Shown here: one piece after another, positions 46,254 through 56,231 of the stretch
Layout of the letters: each line of letters starts with the position of its first letter
Position numbering within the stretch: position 1 is the first letter of the stretch
Assembly: GCF_918797505.1 (NCBI RefSeq)
Contig: NC_092798.1
Location: 53,874,826 to 53,938,825, forward strand
Reading direction: 5' to 3'
DNA from: Bemisia tabaci
Lineage: Eukaryota; Arthropoda; Insecta; Hemiptera; Aleyrodidae
DNA: 64,000 nt
Position numbers and translations under genes: made by a program
The notes under the pieces: generated by a model
Seen by the model: only the letters and a program-made list of their open reading frames with translations
The model's database searches: none
What the model was told of the DNA's origin: nothing

Positions 46254-46282
46254 TAATATATTGCACGATGAGATGGAGTGTG

Positions 46283-46715
46283 CACTGAAAAAAAAATATC
46301 GGTGTATTTACTAAGAAAAGGGTAAAATTACCAAGAATTCAGAGTTCTATTTGATCCCAGTTTTTTCTCGGTAAAATTACCATTTGTGGAATTGGTAATT
46401 TTACCAAGAAATTTCGGTAAAATTATTGAACTTTCTCGGTAATTTTACTAGACCTTGGTAAAAACGCCAATATTTTTTATCGACTGTGGTAGAATTACCG
46501 AGATAAAATGACAAAGTTACCGGGAATTGATTACCAATAAAAGTGGTATTCCTACCTGAAAAAACAGTAAAAATACCGGTTTTTAGGCAAGCTTACCAGA
46601 CTTTCTTGGTAAAATTACCAATACTTGGTAAAAAAGTGAGATAAGTGAGATAAGAGTGAGAAAAGTGAGGTACCAATGGACCTTGGTAAAAACGCCGAGA
46701 ATTTTTTCTTCAGTG
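46283..46715. mobile_element. CACTG-ended MITE built of GGTAAAATTACC words
   Basis: Ends CACTGAAAAAAAAATATCGG and TTTTTTCTTCAGTG. More than ten GGTAA/TTACC words occur over 430 bp, several as the palindromes GGTAAAATTACC and GGTAATTTTACC. A short GTGAGATAA/GTGAGAAAA run is at about 46635. No protein. Confidence 0.75.
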
Positions 46716-46824
46716 TGAAGGAAATATTGAACGAAAAATACGTCATGCTATTTTCTGTAGTTAAAATTACTTTAAAGTTATACAAGCGACAAGCCATTTA
46801 ATGGGTATAGGCCATTATCGCATA

Positions 46825-48144
46825 CAGGGTTATCCAAAAGTCACTGACCACCCCTGTAACTTTTTTCCAAATTGAGATAGAAGTTTGAAACTTTGGGAAT
46901 GTTCCTCGGTCTAAAGTAGCAACTTTTTGGTCCCCCCAAAATTTTGGGGGGCGGCCCCCCCTAAGGGGGGCGGGGGCTAACTTTTTTTTTTCAAATGGCA
47001 ACCCCCCCTTTGTTATACCTCGTTCGAAAGATAATAAAAAAAGAACATTTTTGGCGCAAACCGCAGGTCAAAATGTTGATTTTTGACAAAATGGCGGCCG
47101 GTCAAAGTTCAAAATGGCGGAAATTTGGCATCTCCGTTTTTTATCGACGGATTGGTCTGAAACTCAGAATCTTAGGGTTTTTTGGGACGAGAAAAACGAT
47201 TCTGGCGTCGGTTTTCCAGAAAAGTCAGTCCTTTTCAAAATGGCGGCGGTCAAAATGGCGGCCCAGAGCGAGAAGTGGATATTTAGGCTGCTTATCGTTG
47301 GATTTGCATGAAACATGGTATCCGGGGGTATTTCGGCACGAGAAGAACGAATCTTTCATTGGATATTTGAAATTCCGAAGAATTTCAAAATGGCGGCGAA
47401 AAAGTGGCGAGAAATCAGTTTTACGGCTGTTTACCAATGTATTTGGATGAAATGCGATATCGATTATTTAGTATTTCAAGAATTAATGAAAGATTTCTTT
47501 TTGACCAGCCAAAAACCACCAGGATATCGAATTTCGTGCAAATCCATTGGTAAACAGCCGTAAAACTGATTTCTCGCCACTTTTTAGCCGCCATTTTGAA
47601 ATTCTTCGGAATTTCAAATATCCAATGAAAGATTCGTTCTTCTCGTGCCGAAATACCCCCGGATACCATGTTTCATGCAAATCCAACGATAAGCAGCCTA
47701 AATATCCACTTCTCGCTCTGGGCCGCCATTTTGAAAAGGACTGACTTTTCTGGAAAACCGATGCCAGAATCGTTTTTCTCGTCCCAAAAAACCCTAAGAT
47801 TCTGAGTTTCAGACCAATCCGTCGATAAAAAACGGAGATGCCAAATTTCCGCCATTTTGAACTTTGACCGGCCGCCATTTTGTCAAAAATCAACATTTTG
47901 ACCTGCGGTTTGCGCCAAAAATGTTCTTTTTTTATTATCTTTCGAATGAGGTATCACAAAGGGGGGGTTGCCATTTGAAAAAAAAAAGTTAGCCCCCGCC
48001 CCCCTTAGGGGGGGCCGCCCCCCAAAATTTTGGGGGGACCAAAAAGTTGCTACTTTAGACCGAGGAACATTCCCAAAGTTTCAAACTTCTATCTGAATTT
48101 GGAAAAAAGTTACAGGGGTGGTCAGTGACTTTTGGATAACCCTG
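46825..48144. mobile_element. 1.32-kb near-perfect palindrome, TA-flanked giant foldback element
   Basis: Ends are CAGGGTTATCCAAAAGTCAC and its inverse, each flanked by TA (46823-46824 and 48145-48146), as in Tc1/mariner-type insertion. The arms are 46825-47463 and 47526-48144, almost identical apart from a ~20-bp insertion in the left arm (47243-47262) and a few substitutions. The loop is about 62 bp. Both arms contain repeated AAAATGGCGG words. Open frames on both strands are mirror images and repeat-derived, not genes. Confidence 0.92.
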
Positions 48145-48670
48145 TATTTAGGAAAACACATGTATTTATTCAAGTATAATACTTACTATAAATTAAATTG
48201 TACTCAAACCAAAGAGGCCCTGGTAGGACACACACATACGAAGAAAGAAAAAAGGAAATCAGCTAAGCTATATATAAATGCAGAATGCAGTTCCAATAGC
48301 AATAGTCAAACCAGAAACTCACCCAGCTGCTTGCAAATGACAAAGTTTATCAATTATTTAAGAATTTCTGATGAGCGAACTTCAATAGCGTATCGCGCAT
48401 AGCGATGCATCGATTAATGTGCCGTGCAAACCTGTAAAGATGGATCTATCATCCAAGGTGTTTGCATAACGAATACCTCATTCATATGCTTCTTCTTGAA
48501 AATTTCGATTTTCGGCGGTTCTCGCCATTGGCGCATTCGTAACCACGTTCGTCTAACACAATTGGGCACTTGATTGTGATATATTTGTGCTGGTGCTGGT
48601 ATGACGGATGGAATCCCAAAAGTCGGATATAACAAACAACAATCGATTCCAAACCTTTTAACGGGTGGAT
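48145..48670. other. Intergenic, no gene seen
   Basis: A minus-strand frame at 48414-48635 reads fairly protein-like (PNCVRRTWLRMRQWREPPK) but matches no family I know. It may be a decayed transposon fragment. Confidence 0.3.
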
Positions 48671-49150
48671 TATTGGCGATTGGTAGAAATGGAAGACAAA
48701 CGGAAAACGGAGCGGTCCCGTTGGTTGAAACGGATGGTTGCTATGCCAACGAGGAAAATGATGGACTAACTACAGTGTCTTTTGTGGGTTTCTGTTAGTT
48801 ATACTCTATTACTTTTGTCTGTTGCCAATACACCCGCTATCGCTTCCAACATTGGGATACACTGGGGAAGAAAGTCGCTTAGATCTAGAGTCCAGACTAT
48901 TAATAATATCGACAAGAAAAAATACTCTTGATTCAATCGGACTTTTTGCTTCAATCAAAAGGAAATCTGCCTAAATCGAGAGGCTCGGCGCTTCGATTCA
49001 AGGAAAAATCTGATTGAATCAAGAGTATTTTTTCTTGTCGATATTATTAATAGTCTGGACTCTAGATCTAAGCGACATTTTTTTCCAGAGTAGCTTCATT
49101 TCCATTTTGTCTTGTCTGTTTATCGCCTTTTCTATCAATTTCAGCAATTA
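48671..49150. mobile_element. Foldback MITE, GAGCGATC family, copy 2, interrupted by a nested MITE
   Basis: GAGCGGTCCCGTTGGTTGAAACGG on the left and TTCTATCAATTTCAGCAATTAG on the right match the 41086 and 50055 copies. The sequence is split by the 48860-49091 element, so the nested element arrived later. Confidence 0.65.
48860..49091. mobile_element. Foldback MITE, CACTGG ends, copy C (nested)
   Basis: CACTGGGGAAGAAAGTCGCTT, AGAGTCCAGACTATTA and GACAAGAAAAAATACTCTTG, inverted at the right and ending TTTTTTTCCAGAGT. The arms are nearly perfect, so the insertion is young. Same family as 23221 and 24759. Confidence 0.85.
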
Positions 49151-50054
49151 GCCCGATGAAAATACATTCCATCGCGCCTCAATCTTTTTTTCTCTTTATT
49201 TCTCCTTTAAGTATGCCTAGCCTTGCTACAAACGAAGGAAGTCTGTTGCAAAAATGATCCAAGTTTAAAAGAACTCAAACACCACGATAGCGATCCCTGC
49301 GCGGAATTTTTTAATAGGTGCCGCCAAAGGCTCACCTTAAAGTAGCACCTTTTTTAGTGATTCTTTGGAAAATCCGGATCGGACGTGACGTAATCTAAGC
49401 GAGTCACTTTAACCTCATACATCCCGTCTCTTAGCCGTGGCCGCTTTATTTGTTGGCGAGGTCGCTGAATACTACCGCGCTGAGGAAAAACGCCGTATGA
49501 GCCTTCAGGTGTTGCTAACTTTCCTTAAATAAATCATGAATTTGCGGGAAAATTTGTCAACGTTTTCCCTCCAATTTTTCAGATAATTTTGTTCGCAATC
49601 TCACCTGAATACCCTGAAAATTTCAAGGAAAAATTCCATAGATTTCTTCAAAAATAAACATTTTATCGTAGGAAAATTGGCAACTCTCGAATGTTACTAC
49701 GGCGTTCTTCCTTAGCACGGCAGAATAGCAGGCGGCAAGATGCGAGCAGGATACGTAAGTCTGGACTCGGGAGTCATTCCGAGAGTGATAGTATCCTCCG
49801 ACCCGGCTGAGTGAGCATGTAGGGCATTTAGGGGGGGGGGGGGGGGGAGTCGCGCTGCCCGCGGATCGGATAAGGGATTTTCCAAGCCCCGCCGATCCCG
49901 TCATGCGCCGCGCCATTGGCTCTTAATGCCAAGCGCATTAGACACCCAACACTAGACGTTAGATAAGAGTTGACTCCATTAAAGAATCAAGTCGGCTCCA
50001 GCACCCAATTGATGAATGATAAATCGATGCCCTGCCTCTCACTGTTAGACGCAG
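49151..50054. other. Intergenic; G17 run at 49831-49847
   Basis: No gene is seen. The G run is followed by a GC-rich segment (GTCGCGCTGCCCGCGG, GCGCCGCGCC). Confidence 0.5.
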
Positions 50055-50310
50055 GAGGTTGATCATTGAAGTCTTTAGAAAAATTTAGAGACTGAGAAGA
50101 CAGAGAAAAATGGAGCGATCTTATTGGTTGAAACGGGTGGTTACAGGAAAGAGAAAATAATAGGCTAACTGTAGGGTCTCTCGTGAGATGCCGTCAATTA
50201 GTCGATTACTTACCTACTTTATCAACCACCCACCTCCACCAGAAGGATCGCTCCTCTTCGACTTGTCTTCTTTGTATATTGCTTTGTCTATCAATTATTT
50301 TAGTAGTGAG
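50055..50310. mobile_element. Foldback MITE, GAGCGATC family, copy 3
   Basis: GGTTGATCATTGAAG and TATCAATTATTTTAG at the ends, ATGGAGCGATCTTATTGGTT against CAGAAGGATCGCTCC inside, with GTAGGGTCTCTCGTGAGA in the middle as in copy 1. Confidence 0.7.
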
Positions 50311-50543
50311 CTCGCAACTGCATCGACGCGGCGCGTGGCGGCGCACGGTGGAGCGAGTTGACGGGAAGATCAGGCTTTATCTTGAAACCCTAAAAGCTCA
50401 TATTATCGTCAAAACGAAACGCAGAAGTTTGAAAGTCGGTCCATTACAGTTCTTTGGTATTTATTGTTATGAGCTGTGAGCACTCCTTAAAATTTATTAA
50501 GTATCAAAGTAACCACTGTAATTTGCAGTTTTAGTCTGTGATT

Positions 50544-50692
50544 CGGACTGAATTTTGCAAAACAAGAACTAATATTTCCAGTATGTCTATAAAAGCACCT
50601 ACTCGTATTTGCAAACTAATGACACTTGTGTTGTTTCCAATATGAGACAGAAATATAAGTTCCTAATTTCAAAATGTAGTCCATTTCATGTC
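50544..50692. repeat. TTGGACTGCA foldback family, diverged copy
   Basis: CGGACTGAATTTTGCAAAAC at the left and TTTCAAAATGTAGTCCATT at the right, with AACTAATGACACTTGTGTTG in the loop. A half copy follows at about 50800-50895. Confidence 0.6.
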
Positions 50693-50734
50693 CGACCTCT
50701 CCTATGAGGACTAGATTTAGCAATTAGGAACTAC

Positions 50735-50790
50735 AATGGACCACTAGACAAGGTACGAATTTAAGCATTCTGATACATGTTTCTTAACAA
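50735..50790. repeat. Solo left arm of the 1114-1674 element family
   Basis: AATGGACCACTAGACAAGGT and AAGCATTCTGATACATGT match the left arm of the 1114 element with very few differences. Confidence 0.7.
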
Positions 50791-50895
50791 TTTCAAGTCC
50801 AAAACACTCACTTGCATAGGGAAACTAAACGGTACATACGTCGTTTCTAAACTGAGGCAGATGTAGTCCAAATTGTAAAATGCTGTCTACTGGAC

Positions 50896-52254
50896 TCATT
50901 AAACTGTGCGGCGCGCGGCGCGGCCCGACGTGCACCTTCTCAAATTGCAGAACGTACAACCCGCGATCTCGTGCTCTACGCATTGTCATGTGTCATTGCG
51001 GAGTCTTGGGCAAAGCACAGTGCTTATTACTCTCTCCAAACTGATGCCAATTTTTGAAACACAAGCATTACTAAGCCAGGACTTCATCTACAAAAATTCA
51101 AACTAATATACTTGTTAAAAATACCATTTTCCGCCAAATCTGAAATGAAATTAATCTTGTTTCTCTGCTTAAGCAGAATCTCGGATTTACATAACGTAAA
51201 CTTTTGGACAGCCAAAACCTTAGGAAAGTGGTTGATGAAGCATTCCAAGTACGAAACAAGACACCCAATTTGATAAAAAAAAATAATTTATATTTAGCCT
51301 GTAGTATTGGCGCACGTGTCTTCTTTTCAGTAATAATTTGTATTGAATATCGCGAGGGCAGGTTTTCACCAGATAATTTTGTTTTTATCCTTTATTTGAA
51401 TGTGAATGCGTGGTATTTCCTTTATTCTGCAAGCTCGCTGGATTTCAAACCAGTTCTCTCAATTCTTACCTCAAGCATTTTTTTTACTTTTTTCTTCTTT
51501 TTTCCCCTCCTTTTTCTGCTTTCGTTTAATTGTCTTCCATTTTTTTATTTGAGTGAAAGTCTTCATTCTGCTTCGATCAGTTCATTTTCACCGCAGAAGA
51601 GTCAAGCATTATTTTTGATTGTGTTAAATGTGAAAGAATTTTTACTGGTAAGCGAATCTACGCAGTTGCATCGCACTGCTGGTGCATTATGCAAGCCTCA
51701 TATTTCATGAAGTGCAGTGCTGAGAATTAAGCAGAAAAGGCGGGGTCCGCTGTCACCCGACTTCTCACAAGTATCAATTATCCCTTTAATTTCTTTATTC
51801 TAGATCTTGCGAATTTGATACGTTGAATGAGTCGCTGTATAGGATTTTTTCTTCTTTCTTTTTTTATAGTTTTTAGACGGTCTCCTTTTAGATATACACA
51901 CTCCAGTCTAGTTTACTGCTCAAGACTAGGTATTTTCCTGTCACTTTTTATTCCCGAGAAGGAGCCTTTTATTAAGGGGGCGTGGCTCTCGTTGTGAAGC
52001 TCATTTTCATTCTACCAAGGGCTGTAACAATTTAATAAGAATTCTATTCAGTCTCAACTAACCCTCCCTTCTCTTCTTTTGCCTATCCTCTTGGCGAATT
52101 TTTATTGATCAAATGTTCGACCCCATGAACAAGCTGAGTTTTGAATACTTTTTCATGGCAACTCGTGATGTGGAAAATGGGAGTAAGATATTCTGAAAAA
52201 AAAAAAAAAAAATCAGAGATACATCAAATTCTTTACATAATTAAAATAATGTCA
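50896..52254. other. Intergenic, no gene seen; A15 run near 52198
   Basis: A long AT-rich frame at 51204-51710 codes mostly for Phe/Leu/Ser and lacks an ATG start. I do not regard it as a gene. Confidence 0.4.
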
Positions 52255-52673
52255 AGGTGTCTACCGGTCTGGAAAATCCGAAAATACTACTGATTTTTGG
52301 AGGGCGGGCCGGAAGTACTGAAAAAGTATGGAAGTTCTTCGTGAAGGTCCGGAATTTTTTGCTTCATGCCGCGGGCGTTTTTTTAAAACAGCCTTGTAAT
52401 CCGTTGCGCAATGATTCTTAGTGCAGTATTTTCCCGCTAGATCGAGAGTGTGAAGCCAGTTGATTCTCAGGCCATCAATGAGCTTCGAATTTCCTGCCTA
52501 CCTCATTTTCTCGATATTTACACATGAATTTTGACAATTTTTGAATTTCGCCACTGAAAGGTACCAAAAAATACTGAATTTTTCTGTTTGTGGAGGTACC
52601 AAATTTTTTGGATAGGTACCGGAAAAGTGCTGTAAAAGTAATTAATATTCGCCAGCCAGTTTTAGTAGACCCT
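52255..52673. mobile_element. AGGTGTCTAC-ended MITE, diverged copy
   Basis: AGGTGTCTACCGGTCTGG at the left, GTAGACCCT at the right. Internally GGAAGTACTGAAAAAGTATGG and GGTCCGGAATTTTTT match 55183-55472. A further right-end fragment lies at 52970-53032 (GTAGACACCCTG). Confidence 0.65.
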
Positions 52674-53032
52674 ATTTTGAGGACACAAAAATCCCAATAT
52701 AGAAAGTTGGCGGTTTCGAAAATGCCTTCAATTGTGGCGTGATACCTTACGCATTCTGAAGAGTTCGAACAGTTGTATCGTTGCGCCTTAGCAGTGCTCG
52801 CTGGTCTTGTCGGTTTTCCTTTGCCGCTATTGCAATCTTGACCGCATAGTTTGAGTGTGCTCATGCTAGGATTGTATTTAGCAAGTGGATAACTTTTATA
52901 GAAGAATTATAAATAAACACGCGGTAAGAAATATAACTAAATAACAGGTACCCAAATCCAATCAACTTAAAGGAAAGGTACCGAAAAAGTAATGATCTAA
53001 ATTTTTGCCAGCTAATTTAAGTAGACACCCTG

Positions 53033-55182
53033 TTGACATTCGTTACAGCTGTAAAAAATTCGCTAATAAAGACAGATTCTTTAAAAAAAAAGCAGATTTA
53101 TCTACCTTAAACCAACTAAGATTTACATTTATCTTTACTCCTAGCAATATTTTCAGCATCTGTTCATTGTACACCTCGCGAGTGTTTCGGTTGATTTGTC
53201 GTTTTGTGGAACTTAGTTCAATATCACTGCTTCATTTTAAAATGAGGTCACATAAGTTATGCCGTTTGAAACTCCTCGTGCGAATGAGGTTCTTAGGTCA
53301 AAATCATTTTAATGGGCAGAAAAATGTGTAGCTCATCAAGAAGTGCACAATTACACTCTTATGAAAAGCGCCGCGGATTTTAGGATGTACAAGAAAATCC
53401 TGGCGGACGTTGTTTTCTCACATTTCCTGGTCCTTTTTATTCTGTATCTTGACCTTGCTTTTATTAACGCCTTTCTTCACTCTTTCCGTATCACCATCTG
53501 CATTTCCTATCGGTTCTCATAGCTACTCTTGAGCGTAAATACGGCAGAGCTTCTTAATTTTTGGTGGATTGTAAGCCATGTTCCAATAAAGATTTGTAGT
53601 ATTTACACCGACTGTCATGTACAAAAATCGAGTCTCACGAATTTTTTCTTTTTTTGTTCACAGGATATGCTAGCCCTCTAAAATATTATCAGTTCTGTAA
53701 GTATCTTTTACATTTTCGTGTGGAACTAATCTTTTTTCATAATATGTAACACGCCAGGACTGTGAACATAAAATCTCGATTCATTGACAGGGATGAACTA
53801 CATTTCATGGTGAAAAAGAGACACATATTTTACAGAGCCTCCACTCTTATCTTCTTTAAAAAGTTACTGAAGGAAGTCAACGCTCAGCTTCGCATTATGT
53901 GACTGATGACCAAAGAGTTGAGTAATTGGTCTAGTCTCTAGCCTAATTGGTAAAATATTCTCCTCGCGGCATTTACCAGTTATCATTAGGCGAATTTTAT
54001 TCGATTTATTTATTGTTCAAAACCATGCTTATCAATCATCAGTAGGCAAAAATTAGCCGTGGCCTCCAAACTTAACTGCAGCTTTACCTGGTTGAATTGC
54101 TTACATTGTTATTGCGGGTCTCTATAATATACTGTCTTTACGGCGATCGATTTTTCGCAGCAACACAACAAAATCGAGTTAATGGCACTACTGCATAGAG
54201 GAAGCAAATCTGGACGTTTTGACGCAGTTTTGACCAAGAAAACTCAAATATTGAGGGATATCAAGTTCCGAGTTCTGAAGTTGACAAATTATTAAATTTT
54301 GAGTCATATTTTTGGGTGGAAGTCTTAAGTTAATTTTAGGTTGAGAATTGTGATATGCTCATAGAAAAAGAGCCGCTAGCGCCCTCTGTGGTAAGAGAAT
54401 TAAACCAAAACCGCGTGTAGCTTGTTCCCAAGGCTTACAGAGAGCGTTTCCCGTGAGAACTAAAAATTGCCAATTTTAACCTTTTCCCCTAAATTTGGTT
54501 CTCCTGGATGATTTGCTCCAGGAAAATGAGGCCCTTTTTAACAGATCCTGTCACACAATATGAAATTTGGCCGGGAAAATCCGTATATGCTACATGGGTT
54601 GTTTGGTTTCTTCTCTTCAGCTGATCTTGTTTAGTTCACCGTGAGAAATGGGCGCAGAAAGTGATGCGATGAGACGAGAGCAGAGTCGGAAGACGAAGAC
54701 CCGTCATTGTCGACGAGAAGTGCAAAATAATAGGGAAACAATCGAAGTGCGGAGTTTTCATTGAACCTATTGTCTTTGGCCACATCACCGTCACCGTCCT
54801 CCTCGTGATATTTCAAGGAGACGAACAGAGCTCTTGACCCCTGTAAACCACCACACGGCCAGGACTCGGTCATGGGAACAAGGGAACAACCATTAAAAGC
54901 GCCTGTAAGAGATGTTTCTTGAGTTGCCGCTTGTCTTTGAGTATGTCCTGCGATGATGTGTGCACGGACATTCGGGAGTCCTCCTCGCCCGCTTCTCAGC
55001 TCAGCCTATGCTCTGCAGGGATGCAAAATTTCATGATGTACTTTCATCGCATGCTTGTGAAATTATTTCAGCAACCTAAGAAAATCGAGTTTCCATCTCT
55101 GCCGCTGACTTGGGCGCCATACTCATTACTCTGAGATGAATACTTCCCGACAATGAAAAGCTAGGACGTGAAATAGTCCAAT
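53033..55182. other. Intergenic, no gene seen
   Basis: A minus-strand frame of 80 codons at 54631-54873 starts with ATG but shows no domain. Confidence 0.35.
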
Positions 55183-55472
55183 AGGGTGTCTACAAGTCCG
55201 GAAAGTCCGGAAATAGTAATGATTTTTTAAGGGCGGTCCGGAAGCACTGAAAAAGTGCGGAAATTCCGCAAGAAGGTTCGGAATTTTTTTCAATTTTTGT
55301 CGCAATATGAGCGAGAAATTAAAATTTTTAAAATTGCTCGAATTCCGTCAAATGGAGGTACTGAAAAAGTGTTGAATTTTTCTGTCGAGGAGGTACTGAT
55401 TTTCTTGGGAATGTACTGAAAAAGTACTGTAAAAGTACTGCTTTATGGCCAGCCTGTTTTAGTAGACACCCT
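55183..55472. mobile_element. AGGGTGTCTAC-ended MITE with 7-bp target duplication
   Basis: Ends AGGGTGTCTAC and GTAGACACCCT. GTCCAAT directly precedes (55176-55182) and directly follows (55473-55479) the element, a perfect 7-bp duplication. The interior consists of variations of AGTCCGGAAA and TACTGAAAAAGT. Non-coding, 290 bp. Confidence 0.85.
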
Positions 55473-56122
55473 GTCCAATTTATAGAATTAAAATTGAAAA
55501 TCCTCGTTAATTTGATAGTTGTTTGTCGGTCGGCGCAACATCCACTTATTATCGTCATTATTATTGAATTGAGAATATTTTTCAATGAGACGTTTTAACG
55601 GCTCAAGAGGCGGCAACACCGCTGATTGCGGTTGGACCACCTGGAATTGATCTGATTCAGAAGCAAGGGAATGCTGGACGAAACCATTGGAGATGACGAA
55701 AAGGCTGCCAGGTTGTGCGATAAAAATGATTTGATGCGGATGTTTCAAATGGAAGAAATGGCGGTTTTTCAGAACTTTGTGGCAAGAATGCGTGAGGACT
55801 AAGAGGGGGGGGGGGGGGGGTAAGTCGAGTCTTAAGTGCTGGTTGGACGGCCCTTTGGCCCCCCCTCTCCCTCGCTGCGCTGCATGTCGGTGGCCGCGGG
55901 CGGAGCAAGAGCCGTGTGAAGTTGGACCCGAAAAAAACAAAACAAACACACTTGTCTCGGTGTAAGTGCTTTGCATATTTTGCTCAGTTGTTCTAATTTA
56001 ATTGCTCCTTTCCTTCTCTCATTCCTCCCGTCGCGTTGTCCGCCATCCAGTCAAGTTGTAGAACCGCCAGGCCGCACGGCTCCCGTTATCTTCGCACTCG
56101 TAGCGCTCGACATTTAAACGCA
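55473..56122. other. Intergenic; G-rich run at about 55806-55820
   Basis: No supported gene. Open frames on both strands reflect the GC-rich part around 55850-55930. Confidence 0.4.
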
Positions 56123-56231
56123 TTTAAATCAAAAGTAACTATATCCATTGAGAGATGACCCATATCGTGCGTAAGTTCTTTCGGATCGCAGGGCTCAAAT
56201 CAGGATGGGTATAGTTTCTTTTGATTTGAAT
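56123..56231. repeat. Small foldback, AAATCAAAAGTAACTATA arms
   Basis: AAATCAAAAGTAACTATATC at the left pairs with GGTATAGTTTCTTTTGATTT at the right. A similar CTCAAAAGGAACTATATCCA lies at about 16218 in the foldback element at 15944. Confidence 0.6.

Noticed and set aside
46995..47896. Overlapping open frames on both strands with repeated KMAA-type strings.
   Set aside because: They are mirror images produced by the palindrome and by repeated AAAATGGCGG words; no protein is implied.
51204..51710. A 168-codon open frame with long Phe/Leu/Ser stretches.
   Set aside because: It starts at TTG, reflects pyrimidine-rich DNA and has no recognisable domain.
54631..54873. A minus-strand ATG-started frame of 80 codons as a gene.
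   Set aside because: No domain, no splice partners and no poly(A) signal placed to support it.
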